DNA of 64,000 nucleotides from Citrobacter youngae (GCF_003818115.1 NZ_RPOI01000010.1:285885-349884), one strand, 5' to 3'; positions 1-9,155 are shown, numbered from the stretch's first letter. Notes: generated by a model not told the origin, from the letters alone. Translations and numbers: made by a program.

Positions 1-3000
1 TCTGCCAGCACCACCTCCCCGGTAATCGACGCCAGCGGTGACAGCAGTAAAGCCATTACCAACACCGGCACCCTGCAGGCCATCACCGACACTGCGGTGG
101 TCATTCAGTCTGGTAAAGGCAATGACACCATTGATATCAGCGGCGGTGTCACCAGCGGCGTAATCAATACCGGTGAAGGTATGGACACCTTCAACTGGCG
201 TAGCGGCACCTATGCCGGTGAAGTGAATTTCGCCGGTACTGGCGGTAACAATAAAGCCAACATCGGCAATGTGACGCTGGAGAACACGCGCCACATCATT
301 ACCGCTGCCGGTACGGGCAACGCCCTCACCTTCACCGATACAAAAGATGCGAAGATTGGAACGCTGGTCAGCGACAACCTGACTACCGGCACGAATATTG
401 GCACCGGCTGGGATTCGCTGACCCTCAGCGGGTCAAACGCGGATGTCCGCATCGTTGAAAACCTGAGTCTGGCAAGCAAAACTATTGCTGTAAACAATGG
501 TGCAACGCTGCGCACCGGCGACCATGTCGAGCCAACCAGTACTGCCGCCAGTATTGGCGACTACAATGTCACAACCCAGGGCGCAGGCAGCAGGGTTATC
601 TTCGATACCCAGGGTGATAACACCGCGGCGCAAATCTATAACGGTACTATCAGCGGTGACGGGAAGTTTGAACGTGCGGCGGGCGGCACCACGGTCTTTA
701 CCGCCAACAACAGCTACACAGGCTCTACCACCATTGCGCAAACAGGTACGTTGCAGTTAGGTTCCGGCGGAAACACGGGCGAAGTCAGCACCGAATCTGA
801 CATCATCGATAACGGCATACTGGCAATTAATCGCGCCAACGACGTCCTGCTGAACGGCGTTATATCCGGTATCGGTGCACTGCAGCAAATAGGTGACGGC
901 ATTACCCGTCTGACCGGCAACAACACCTATACCGGCGACACAACTGTCACCCATGGCACGCTGTTGGTGAATGGCGATCAAAGCGCAGCACGTGGCGCAA
1001 CCACCGTCAGCGGCACATCCACACTGGGTGGGAATGGCATTATCGGCGGCAACGTGCTGATGAACGATGCCACAACTATCAGCGCTGGCGATGGCGGTGC
1101 GGGTACGTTATCCATTAACGGCAATCTGCAGCTTGGCAGCAAAACGACCTCCGCTTTCGAACTGGGCCAGGCCTATACGCCGGGCGGTAAGCTGAATGAC
1201 CTGATTAACGTCGCAGGCAATTTGCAACTGGATGGAACTCTGGATGTCACCACGTCATCGGGCGGGAATTTCGGGCCTGGTGTGTACCGTATTTATAACT
1301 ACGGCGGTACGCTGAATAACCAGACGCTGGAGTTAGGTGCTGTACCGGACACTCAGGATAAGAGCAACATCTTTGTCCAGACCTCTATCGACAAACAGGT
1401 CAACCTGGTGAACGCCAACGGCGTTACCCTACAATTCTGGGATGGCGCAACCGTCAATCAGAGTCACGGCGCATCCGGCATCGAAGGCAACAGCAAGATT
1501 GACGGTGGCGATGGCAAATGGATGGCGATCGGCGCTCAGGGCGACAACAACTGGACAACATCCACCGGTGAGGGCAACGCCCCGTGGGCGCAGAAGTCAT
1601 TTGCCGTCTTCACCACCAAAGGCGGTACCGTTACCGTGGATAACGCTGCAGGTGAAGTTAACTTCTCCGGGGCGCAGTTTGATGCCGATGGTTACGTCGT
1701 AAAAGGCGATGCACTTAACGCCTGGGCCACCACAGAAAACGCCACCCATGCGGGGCAGACGCCGGGGACCGGTGAACTGTTGCTGCGCGTAGGCGCCGGC
1801 GGTGCGGGACAAAACTTTACGGCAACCATTGAGTCAATCCTTCGTGAAGCCAGCACCAACGACAAACTGACACTGGTGAAAACCGACCTCGGTCGTCTGA
1901 TCCTCAGTGGTGATAACGCGTATCGCGGCGGTACGCGCATTGATGGCGGTACGTTGCAGATCTCCTCCGACAACAACCTCGGACAGAGCGGAACCGATTT
2001 GGCGATTGACAACGCCTCGACGCTACAATTAGGCGCGGATTTGATCAGCAATCGCACCATCGAGCTGGGCGCCAATGCTAATGCGGCCGTATTCGATCTC
2101 AATTCGCACCACTTCACGCCGACCGGGGAGATTACCGGTGATGGCAAACTGAAAGTCACCAGTAGCTCAAGCGATGCCGGCAGTATTCTGACGCTCGACC
2201 GTGCCAACAGCTACAAAGGCGACACAGAAATTGCCGGTACCGGTAATAGCAACAATGTGACGGTCAATGCCAGCAAAACCGGCGTGTTCGGCAGCAACGA
2301 GAGCAGCACCATCACGGTTAATAATGGGGCAACGCTCAACGTCAGCGGCGCAGACACCCGTCTGCAATCACTGACCATGAACATTGCCGACAGCCTGTTA
2401 ACGCTGGCCGATACCGTCACAGCAGCCAGTGCCAAACTGAATCTGACAGGTAAAGCCAAAGCCGTACTCTCAAACAATGCAACAGCCGGGGACGCGACGG
2501 TCAGCGTGGCAAAAGACAGCACGCTGGCGCTGGAAGACAATGCCAGCGGCGGGAATGCCATGGTGACCAACAGTGGGCTGATGACCATGGCCGATGAGGC
2601 GATGGCAGAAAATACCCGCGTGGTCAACCTTGCAGGCGGTCTGGTAGATGTCAGCACAGTCAACAGCAAGACTTCCATCGGTTCATTGTCCGGTGCGGGT
2701 AATGTCGAACTGGGTAGTAAGCAACTGTCGCTGGGGAATCTACACCTTCCAGACACCATCAGCGGCATTATCAGCGGCAACGACGGCAGCCTGGTGAAAA
2801 TCGGTAACGGTACGTTAATCCTGACAGGCGACAACACCTACACCGGTATCACGGATGTCAATGAGGGTGTGTTGCTGGTCAACGGCAATCAATCTGCTTC
2901 TACCGGACAGGTCACAGTGAAATCGGGTGCCACCCTCGGCGGAAACGGTATTATCGGCGGCGCGGTTGATGTGCTGGACGACGGTCATATTACCGCCGGT

Positions 3001-5727
3001 GCCGCCATCAACAGCGTGGGCAAACTGACCACCGGTTCACTGACGCTGAGCGATAACGCCCAACTGGATTATCAGTTTGGTCAGGCTTATACCCCGGGCG
3101 GTGCTTTCAACGACCTGATCGACGTGAATGGCTCCCTGACGCTCGACGGTAAGCTCAACATTGAAACCTCACCGGGCGGTAGCTTTGATGTTGGTGTCTA
3201 TCGCGTCATCAACTACACCGGCACATTGACTAACAATGTGATGGATATTGCTAACGCGCCGGAAGCGGCTGACAGCCTGTATGTACAAACATCGGTGAAA
3301 AATCAGGTCAACCTGGTCAACCATGCCGGACTGACGCTGCGCTTCTGGGACGGCACCGGCGGTGAGAATGGCGAGCTGAAAAATAACGGCGTCATCAACG
3401 GCGGCGACGGTATCTGGCAATCCAGCCAGGGGAACGACAACTGGACCACCGATGAATCGACGCCAGAAGGCGCGCTGAATGCACCGTTTACCGATGCCGC
3501 ATTTGCCGTCTTCCAGGGGGAAGCCGGTAATGTGACCGTCGATAACAGTAAAGGCGATGTCATCATCAGCGGCGCGCAGTTCGCTACCGATGGTTATCGC
3601 GTCGGCGGTGAAGCCATTACTACCGATACCGCCAATACGTTGATTCGCGTCGGTGATGGTACGGTCGATGGCGTCAACTACACCGCAACCATTGACAGCG
3701 TGATCCGCGGTACCGGTGGTCTGAATAAAGGCGACCTCGGTACGTTAATCCTGACGGGCAACAACACCTACAGCGGCGGCACGACTATCACGTCAGGGAC
3801 GCTTCAGGTTGCAGGCGATACCAACCTCGGCGCAGCAGAGACCGGAATCACCTTTAACGGCGGTACGCTGAAATATGGTGAAGCGTTTGATACCGCCCGT
3901 CAGGTGACGCTGGAATCTGGTGGTGGGACATTCGACACCAACGGACATGATGTGTCCCTGCTGACGGAAGTCGAAGGTAACGGTCAACTGACCAAAACCG
4001 GTAAAGGTTCACTGACGCTGACGCTGGATAACACCTATACCGGCGGCACCACCATCGAACAAGGTGTATTGCAGCTCGGCACGGGCGGTACGATAGGGAG
4101 TATTGAAGGGGATATCGTTGATAACGGCGTGCTCAACGTTAATCGCGCCGATACGTTGGCGTTAAGCGGAAACATCAGTGGTGCAGGCCAACTGCATCAG
4201 ACCGGTAGCGGTACAACGGAGCTGCAAGGCCAAAACAGCTACAGCGGTGCAACGCTAATCACCAGCGGGGTATTGCAAGCCGGTGATACCAATACTCTGA
4301 GCGCCGCCTCGCACCACTATGTTGTCGCGGGCACCACCCTAAATACCCAGGGTTATAACCAGACAGTCGCAGGGCTGAGCAACGGTGGCGATGTGTCGCT
4401 CACCGGCCAGCAACCAGGCACAACCTTAACGGTTAAAGGGGATTACAGCGGCGAACAAGGCACTATCAACATGGCTGCCCGGCAGAATGCCGGCGGCACA
4501 GGTATTGCTGATCGCCTGATTATTGATGGCGGTAAAGCCAGCGGAAGCACGCTGCTGGATGTCGACGGCTCCGGCCTTGGCGCACCGACCGTGGGTGACG
4601 GTATCGAAGTGGTCACGGCGCTCAACGGTGCAACGACGACGGCGCAAACGTCGCGGGATGCCTTCCATCTTGTCGCTGAACGTATGGCTGCGGGTGCCTT
4701 TGAGTATCAGCTCCACGCCGGAAACGCTCAGGGCCAGGGCGAAAACTGGTACCTGAGGAGTGAATATCGTCCGGAAACCATGCTGTATTCCGGTCTCGCC
4801 AGCGTGGTTCGCCAGGGGGATATCAGTCTGTTGGGCAACATGCACCAGCGTATGGGTGATGAGGTTAAACCGGGTATTGATGAAGACAATCGCGCCTGGG
4901 CGAGAATGATTGGTTATTCCGGTAAAACCAAACTGGATGATGCAGCCGGTACGCAAACCAGTTCCCATACCATGGGTATTCAGGTCGGCGTCGATATGTA
5001 CGCCAATGAAAGCTGGAAAGCCGGTATGTATACCAGCATTCTGGATATCGACAGCAATGTAAAAGGCAGTAAAACGGGCAGCAACGGCAAAGGCGGCAAC
5101 ATCGACGACAACGCATTTTACGTTGGCGGTTATGCTACCTGGTTCTCTGGTGACGGTATGTATGTCGATAACGTGCTGCAATACGGGAACCATAAATCCC
5201 GCCTGTCAGCATCGGGTAACAACGGCTCTTACACCGTCAAAGGCAATACGCTGACGGCCTCAACTGAAGTGGGTAAAGCATTCCGTTTAGGTGCCAGCGC
5301 CTGGAGCCTGGAACCGCAGGCCCAGTTGATCTATCAGTACAGCAACTTTGATAACAGCACGCTGGATGGTGTGACCCAAACGAAAGTGAAAATGGATACC
5401 GCCGATTCGTTTACCGCGCGTCTGGGCGTGCGTCTGGTCGCGGACTACGACACCAACCATGGCAAGTTCCAGCCGTACGGCCGGGTAAACGTCTGGCAGG
5501 GTCTGGGTTCCAAAGATAAAACGCACTTCAGCAACGCGGTCGCCACCACCACGCTGGAATCTTCACAGCAGTACTCCAGCACCGAGGTTGCAGCGGGTCT
5601 GTCATGGTCTATCGACCGAAATCTGCAGGTCTACGGCGAACTGGGGACACAGTTCAGCAACGGCAGCAATAAATCGCAGGTTGAAGCCCCGGTCAATGCG
5701 TCGATTGGCTTTAAGAAATCGTTTTAA
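1..5727 (+). CDS. Autotransporter adhesin-like protein, 5' end outside window
   Basis: The reading frame is open from base 1, so the signal peptide and N-terminus lie before the window; about 1,908 residues are visible. The passenger is low-complexity, rich in Gly, Asn, Thr and Asp, and built from beta-helix units. At least eight copies of a passenger-associated motif of the form GNNTYTG-x-T, followed by G-T/V-LQ/LV, occur near nt 700, 910, 1905, 2205, 2820, 3760, 4020 and 4225. The last ~320 residues (from about nt 4765) look like a type V secretion beta-barrel: aromatic/Gly alternating strands and a terminal Phe (KKSF). Family knowledge: such proteins carry their passenger to the cell surface for adhesion or biofilm. 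Almost no Cys is seen, as is usual. Which named autotransporter it belongs to cannot be told. A strong terminator follows directly. Confidence 0.9.
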   Translation, partial: SASTTSPVIDASGDSSKAITNTGTLQAITDTAVVIQSGKGNDTIDISGGVTSGVINTGEGMDTFNWRSGTYAGEVNFAGTGGNNKANIGNVTLENTRHIITAAGTGNALTFTDTKDAKIGTLVSDNLTTGTNIGTGWDSLTLSGSNADVRIVENLSLASKTIAVNNGATLRTGDHVEPTSTAASIGDYNVTTQGAGSRVIFDTQGDNTAAQIYNGTISGDGKFERAAGGTTVFTANNSYTGSTTIAQTGTLQLGSGGNTGEVSTESDIIDNGILAINRANDVLLNGVISGIGALQQIGDGITRLTGNNTYTGDTTVTHGTLLVNGDQSAARGATTVSGTSTLGGNGIIGGNVLMNDATTISAGDGGAGTLSINGNLQLGSKTTSAFELGQAYTPGGKLNDLINVAGNLQLDGTLDVTTSSGGNFGPGVYRIYNYGGTLNNQTLELGAVPDTQDKSNIFVQTSIDKQVNLVNANGVTLQFWDGATVNQSHGASGIEGNSKIDGGDGKWMAIGAQGDNNWTTSTGEGNAPWAQKSFAVFTTKGGTVTVDNAAGEVNFSGAQFDADGYVVKGDALNAWATTENATHAGQTPGTGELLLRVGAGGAGQNFTATIESILREASTNDKLTLVKTDLGRLILSGDNAYRGGTRIDGGTLQISSDNNLGQSGTDLAIDNASTLQLGADLISNRTIELGANANAAVFDLNSHHFTPTGEITGDGKLKVTSSSSDAGSILTLDRANSYKGDTEIAGTGNSNNVTVNASKTGVFGSNESSTITVNNGATLNVSGADTRLQSLTMNIADSLLTLADTVTAASAKLNLTGKAKAVLSNNATAGDATVSVAKDSTLALEDNASGGNAMVTNSGLMTMADEAMAENTRVVNLAGGLVDVSTVNSKTSIGSLSGAGNVELGSKQLSLGNLHLPDTISGIISGNDGSLVKIGNGTLILTGDNTYTGITDVNEGVLLVNGNQSASTGQVTVKSGATLGGNGIIGGAVDVLDDGHITAGAAINSVGKLTTGSLTLSDNAQLDYQFGQAYTPGGAFNDLIDVNGSLTLDGKLNIETSPGGSFDVGVYRVINYTGTLTNNVMDIANAPEAADSLYVQTSVKNQVNLVNHAGLTLRFWDGTGGENGELKNNGVINGGDGIWQSSQGNDNWTTDESTPEGALNAPFTDAAFAVFQGEAGNVTVDNSKGDVIISGAQFATDGYRVGGEAITTDTANTLIRVGDGTVDGVNYTATIDSVIRGTGGLNKGDLGTLILTGNNTYSGGTTITSGTLQVAGDTNLGAAETGITFNGGTLKYGEAFDTARQVTLESGGGTFDTNGHDVSLLTEVEGNGQLTKTGKGSLTLTLDNTYTGGTTIEQGVLQLGTGGTIGSIEGDIVDNGVLNVNRADTLALSGNISGAGQLHQTGSGTTELQGQNSYSGATLITSGVLQAGDTNTLSAASHHYVVAGTTLNTQGYNQTVAGLSNGGDVSLTGQQPGTTLTVKGDYSGEQGTINMAARQNAGGTGIADRLIIDGGKASGSTLLDVDGSGLGAPTVGDGIEVVTALNGATTTAQTSRDAFHLVAERMAAGAFEYQLHAGNAQGQGENWYLRSEYRPETMLYSGLASVVRQGDISLLGNMHQRMGDEVKPGIDEDNRAWARMIGYSGKTKLDDAAGTQTSSHTMGIQVGVDMYANESWKAGMYTSILDIDSNVKGSKTGSNGKGGNIDDNAFYVGGYATWFSGDGMYVDNVLQYGNHKSRLSASGNNGSYTVKGNTLTASTEVGKAFRLGASAWSLEPQAQLIYQYSNFDNSTLDGVTQTKVKMDTADSFTARLGVRLVADYDTNHGKFQPYGRVNVWQGLGSKDKTHFSNAVATTTLESSQQYSSTEVAAGLSWSIDRNLQVYGELGTQFSNGSNKSQVEAPVNASIGFKKSF

Positions 5728-5743
5728 GCAGGCATAAACTCGC

Positions 5744-5772
5744 AAGCCCCCTGTTCACAGGGGGCTTTTTTT
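5744..5772 (+). terminator. Rho-independent terminator of the autotransporter gene
   Basis: Perfect 10-bp stem AAGCCCCCTG / CAGGGGGCTT with a TTCA loop, followed by a T run, beginning 17 bases after the autotransporter stop codon. Confidence 0.93.
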
Positions 5773-5840
5773 GTCACTCCAGAATACAGCGCTGCCTGAA
5801 ACGCTGCACTTATCACGCCTACGGATTAGTGTTCGTTCTT

Positions 5841-5876
5841 GCAGGTCGGATAAGGCACAGGCGCCGCCACCCGACA
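5841..5876. repeat. REP-like palindrome
   Basis: Contains the typical enterobacterial REP core (GTCGGATAAGGCACAGGCG and CGCCACCCGAC arms). It lies in the convergent gap between the autotransporter and the EAL gene. Confidence 0.65.
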
Positions 5877-5921
5877 ACGCGAAAGAATTCAGACTAAGGG
5901 GAACAACAAAGAGGGATGAGA

Positions 5922-6689
5922 TTAACGGCTATATTGCGCTAAGAGTGAAGGAATCTCTTCTGCCAACACCGGGGGAGAAATGAAGAAGCCTTGAATTTTG
6001 TCACAGCCAATCTGCGTCAGGCGATCAAGTTGAGACTGGGTTTCAACCCCTTCGGCCAGGACTTCAATGCCAAAATTGTGCGCTAAAGAAATGATACCCT
6101 CAATAATCCTTGTCGATTTAGTGTCGGGCTCTATTTCGGTGACAAACTCTTTATCAATTTTTAAGGTATCAAAAGGATATTTCAACAGATAATTAAGATT
6201 AGCGTGCCCGGTACCAAAATCATCAAGCGCTAACTTGACCCCGATTGCCTTCAGTTCCGTCATATTTTTCGCCGCTATTTGGCTGTCACACAGCGGCGAT
6301 GTTTCCGTTACTTCAATCTGGCAGCGATGAACCGGAAGGCCGGAAGCGGCCAGGTTTTGTCTGATTCGTTGAGGTAAAAGAGGATCGCAGAATTCAAGCG
6401 CAGAAATATTTACTGATAATACAAGAGGTTCGGGCCAGGTACTCGCAACATTCCACGGCGGGCTGGCAACCATATCTTCAATTGAAAATATATTGCCGCT
6501 GTCTTCCAGTAACGTAATAAATACATCAGGAGAAATCATACCCATCTGAGGGCTGTTCCACCGCATTAATGCTTCAAATCCGCTAATACACTCGGTATGT
6601 AAATTAAAAATAGGCTGATAAACCATATAAAGTTGACTGGTATTCAATGCCTTTTCAAGCGCGGTGAGCACCTCATCGGAATTAAACAT
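5922..6689 (-). CDS. EAL-domain cyclic-di-GMP phosphodiesterase
   Basis: A stand-alone EAL domain of 255 residues that should hydrolyse c-di-GMP to pGpG in the cytoplasm. All residues usually needed are visible: E39-A40-L41, N94 (VNIS), E126 (IEVTE), D156-D157 (DDFGTG), K177 (KID), E213 (EGVET) and Q233 (QGFF), so it is predicted to be active. There is no GGDEF, sensor or membrane segment. The start is the ATG at 6689, behind a purine-rich AGGGAG site; a longer frame begins at 6713 but lacks a better site. It is the last gene of a leftward set with a LuxR-type regulator and a PilZ protein, about 100 bp after the former, so it may be cotranscribed. It resembles the EAL regulators found beside fimbrial genes. 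Specific role unknown. Confidence 0.87.
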   Translation of the reverse strand: MFNSDEVLTALEKALNTSQLYMVYQPIFNLHTECISGFEALMRWNSPQMGMISPDVFITLLEDSGNIFSIEDMVASPPWNVASTWPEPLVLSVNISALEFCDPLLPQRIRQNLAASGLPVHRCQIEVTETSPLCDSQIAAKNMTELKAIGVKLALDDFGTGHANLNYLLKYPFDTLKIDKEFVTEIEPDTKSTRIIEGIISLAHNFGIEVLAEGVETQSQLDRLTQIGCDKIQGFFISPPVLAEEIPSLLAQYSR

Positions 6690-6791
6690 TCCCCCTCTCC
6701 CTCTACAAATCATATAAATTAAAAACCAGTCAAAGTCACTCCCGAGTTGTACCTGCTGTTAAGTGCGTTACATCAGAAAAGAATAGCCAGG

Positions 6792-7388
6792 TTAGGGTAA
6801 AAAAGACATGCTGTGGGTAAATCTGACAATCAGTTTATTCAGATCAGAGGTATTAGTCAGTCCCAGCTTGGCGACAACTCTCATCTTATGCGCCTGAATA
6901 GTCTTATAGTTCAGACTAACCAACTCAGAGATTTCCTTGGCAGAATAACCACTTACCAATAGATTGAGGATTTGTTGTTCTCTTTCCGTCAATCTCTTCT
7001 GCGAACGATACAGTCGGGGATTCCATTTCCCGACCGACAACGTAGCCAACTGAGCAAAATCACGCAATGAGGATTTCTCAGTCAATACTATGGTTTTTTC
7101 AACGTATAATAATTCAACACATAATTTCGCCACCAAACTATCAGCAACGATAACGACAACGCTATTATAAAACTTGAACCGGTTTTTATTCAAAAACTGC
7201 ACAATGGCAGAACAAGGCTGTTCATTGTTAATGATATTAAAAACCATTGTCTGATGCTGGCATAATGACGACTGCTGCAACATATCCTCAAACTGGAATG
7301 TTTTTATCGGCACATGTTTGCTTGTCAGGTAGGCAAACATACCGTTGCCCACAAAATTATCACTGCCACACATCAACATCCTGTTCAC
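6792..7388 (-). CDS. LuxR/FixJ-type response-regulator-like transcription factor
   Basis: 198 residues. The C-terminal third is a GerE/LuxR helix-turn-helix: LTEREQQILNLLVSG, then YSAKEISELVSLNYKTIQAH and a recognition-helix tail with VVAKLGL. The N-terminal ~130 residues have receiver-like length and a hydrophobic strand (VVVIVAD) but no clear phospho-acceptor Asp pocket, so phosphorylation is doubtful. The size and build match fimbria/biofilm regulators such as FimW, BglJ and YjjQ; it is not a close copy of the fimW at 22.7 kb. The GTG at 7388 starts 6 bases after the PilZ gene's stop, whose TAA overlaps the AAGGAG site, suggesting translational coupling. The ATG at 7379 is an alternative start with wider spacing. 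Target genes are unknown; the neighbouring autotransporter is a candidate. Confidence 0.82.
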   Translation of the reverse strand: MNRMLMCGSDNFVGNGMFAYLTSKHVPIKTFQFEDMLQQSSLCQHQTMVFNIINNEQPCSAIVQFLNKNRFKFYNSVVVIVADSLVAKLCVELLYVEKTIVLTEKSSLRDFAQLATLSVGKWNPRLYRSQKRLTEREQQILNLLVSGYSAKEISELVSLNYKTIQAHKMRVVAKLGLTNTSDLNKLIVRFTHSMSFLP

Positions 7389-7394
7389 CGCTCC

Positions 7395-8090
7395 TTATAA
7401 GCTTCTAATTTTATTACTCATTAAAAATTTAATAATGGTTTTCTCAACTTCAGCCTCTTCACGACGGTTCTTAAAATCGAACTCGCAAGAAACCTGATGA
7501 CAGGAATACAATTGATTATCCTCATCAAATTCGTTGATCGCGACGACATCAATGACTTTTAGATCAAGCTGAAAACTGCCGAACGTATCAAAATCCAGAG
7601 CAGCATTTTTAATCACTGCATCCTTGTAAAGAAAACGGGCATTAACATCTTTAGCGATTAACGCACAACCACCCTGAGAGATGTTTTTAATCTTAAGTGA
7701 GTAGTTCTCTCCGTTTTTGTAACGACCAAAACAGAAAAAATCGAACCCCTTCAGAAAAGAAAACCGCTGATTCTGTCGCTGTTGGGCAAAGAAAATCATA
7801 TCCGGGATGAGGTAGGATATTCCTGCCTCAGCACCTGTTGATGGGGTGGCTTCAAATCTGGCGCTAAATTTTATAATCCCGCTGTCACTGTGCAGGATAA
7901 AGTATTGGATCTTTTCAGGAATGATGTCTTCATGACCGGTGACCACAAAGCGTTCGAAATCGATCCTTTCTAACTGCGTGATGACGCTGGTGTTTTCACA
8001 TAAAACTTCCAGCTTCGTCTTCTTATGCAGCTCTTCACGAAGGATAGCGATGATCTCAAACTTGTTGTCCTTTGCTAATCCAAAGTTCAT
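7395..8090 (-). CDS. PilZ-domain protein, YcgR-like c-di-GMP receptor
   Basis: 231 residues, cytoplasmic, no signal peptide. The C-terminal half carries the two PilZ signatures that bind c-di-GMP: an arginine motif RQNQRFSF and, about 33 residues on, NISQGG. The N-terminal ~110 residues are beta-rich, like the YcgR-N domain that accompanies PilZ in flagellar brakes. Total length is close to E. coli YcgR (about 244), but no motility genes are nearby, so a motility role is not implied. It is first in a leftward set with a LuxR-type regulator and an EAL phosphodiesterase, giving receptor, DNA-binding protein and degrading enzyme of the same second messenger in one unit. The upstream DNA is long and AT-rich. 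Confidence 0.85.
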   Translation of the reverse strand: MNFGLAKDNKFEIIAILREELHKKTKLEVLCENTSVITQLERIDFERFVVTGHEDIIPEKIQYFILHSDSGIIKFSARFEATPSTGAEAGISYLIPDMIFFAQQRQNQRFSFLKGFDFFCFGRYKNGENYSLKIKNISQGGCALIAKDVNARFLYKDAVIKNAALDFDTFGSFQLDLKVIDVVAINEFDEDNQLYSCHQVSCEFDFKNRREEAEVEKTIIKFLMSNKIRSL

Positions 8091-8587
8091 TCTAAAACCC
8101 TTATTTCCATATTTAAGATATGTCTCGGCCCCGGTCTGATGACAGACAAAAACGCGAGATCAGCATCCACCCCTGGTGCCTAATTACCATAGTGGATTCC
8201 ATGTCGAACAGTTGATTAAAACTTAAGTTTTTAACTATCTTTCGTCACTTATTGATACGTAAAAACATTTAATCAGAATTAATTTTAGCTTAAGCCATGC
8301 CTAAAACCATGCAAACCTACGCAATAGCTATAACAAAAGCGAATAACAAGACTTTTCAAAATGCGATTTTGAGATAATAAATAGCAATAATCGCATAGAA
8401 ATAAAATAGAAAAAATGCTGTAAAACTAAGGAGTTGACAATACAGAGCGTGGACGGGGGGTGCTGAACCTATAGGCACAATATCCAGCAGGTGGTCATTA
8501 GCCAACTGATACCAATACCATTACGTCTCATTTCACAGGAATGAATGTATCATTCAGGTATATTAATCGTAATTTAACTTAAGTGAT
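8091..8587. other. AT-rich intergenic region upstream of the PilZ gene
   Basis: About 500 bases without a credible gene on either strand. Base composition is clearly more AT-rich than the flanks. The palindrome ACTTAAGT occurs twice, near 8222 and 8577. The region probably carries the promoter of the leftward c-di-GMP cassette and could be an H-NS-type silenced region; no promoter can be assigned with confidence. Confidence 0.5.
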
Positions 8588-8611
8588 AAAAAGGCCAGCA
8601 TGATGCTGGCC
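8588..8611 (-). terminator. Rho-independent terminator after the rclC remnant
   Basis: On the minus strand a GGCCAGC / GCTGGCC stem with a 5-base loop is followed by TTTTT. It lies 64 bases beyond the end of the rclC remnant and would have ended the old rclABC transcript. Confidence 0.8.
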
Positions 8612-8674
8612 CCGGTAAATACCGAATTAAATTAGAGTGGCAAACTCTCTTACAGAGGATACAGCGTTAAAAAT

Positions 8675-8968
8675 TCAATACCGTTGTTTAACGATTGCCC
8701 GGGCAGAATCAGCAATTATCATCACTGCCCCAGCCAACATTAACGTGTTTTTTAGCACCAGACGTCCCGCCCCGATAAATACGGAAAGCCGTAGTGTAAA
8801 TCACCCAATGGCATAACCCATACTTCTGGTGTGGTAATTAAAAGCGACAAGGTGACCACTGGCGTTGCAAATGCCAGAATTTCCCCCATCAATCCTGACC
8901 AACGGCTAATCGGTCAAGGTTAATCCAATTCGATCCCCCTGCCCCAGTAAACGAAGATATTTTTCCAT
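8675..8968 (-). pseudogene. rclC: rclC (ykgB) remnant, deleted and frameshifted
   Basis: The minus strand starts ATG and reads MEKYLRLLGQGDRIGLTLTD then TAG. This matches the N-terminus of the RclC inner-membrane protein from memory of the E. coli sequence (197 residues). A different frame then resumes at RWSGLMGEILAFATPVV, through LLITTPEVW, to HYGFPYLSG, matching the RclC C-terminal third, so roughly 90 central codons are gone. A further one-base loss after YLSG shifts the frame again before GRLVLKNTLMLAGAVMI and the end KQRY. No full protein can be made. The functional gene helps survive reactive chlorine and copper stress with rclA and rclB. Confidence 0.85.
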
Positions 8969-8978
8969 GACGGCAATC

Positions 8979-9131
8979 CTACTTGTACAAAATTGCAGTG
9001 ACATAAGTACTGCTATCAATTCTCATCGAAGTAATTTTCCATGATGATGCCAGCTTTTCTTGCGCCAGTGTAGCAATGTCCTCTTCGACATCAGAAGGTG
9101 CCGCTGAAATAGCGGATACACTGACGTGGGC
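8979..9131 (-). pseudogene. rclB: rclB (ykgI) remnant lacking signal peptide and start
   Basis: Fifty codons ending in TAG read AHVSVSAISAAPSDVEEDI and, further on, SSWKITSMRID and VTAILYK. This matches the mature C-terminal part of the small periplasmic RclB (about 78 residues, recalled from E. coli). The N-terminal signal-peptide codons are missing. In their place, directly after the rclA stop, is a strong terminator hairpin on the same strand. No start codon with a ribosome site is visible. The fragment lies between rclA and the rclC remnant in the ancestral order. Confidence 0.8.
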
Positions 9132-9132
9132 C

Positions 9133-9155
9133 AAAAAACCCCCACACAGGTGGGG
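9133..9155 (-). terminator. Rho-independent terminator of rclA
   Basis: Minus-strand stem CCCCAC / GTGGGG with a 4-base loop, followed by a G and six T. It lies 23 bases after the rclA stop, exactly where the rclB start should be, so it now ends the transcript before the rclBC remnants. Confidence 0.85.

Noticed and set aside
4426..5193. 255-codon open frame on the minus strand
   Set aside because: Antisense to the autotransporter barrel; composition mirrors the repeats of the real gene.
1..5727. Repeats in the autotransporter as a CRISPR-like array
   Set aside because: The repeats are diverged, unevenly spaced and in frame as protein motifs; no array with constant repeats and spacers exists in the window.
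5922..6713. Longer EAL protein starting at 6713
   Set aside because: The additional eight residues lie over the purine-rich ribosome site that fits the ATG at 6689.
8431..8470. Plus-strand promoter with TTGACA at about 8434
   Set aside because: No -10 hexamer at suitable distance (the following bases are G-rich) and no gene downstream on that strand.
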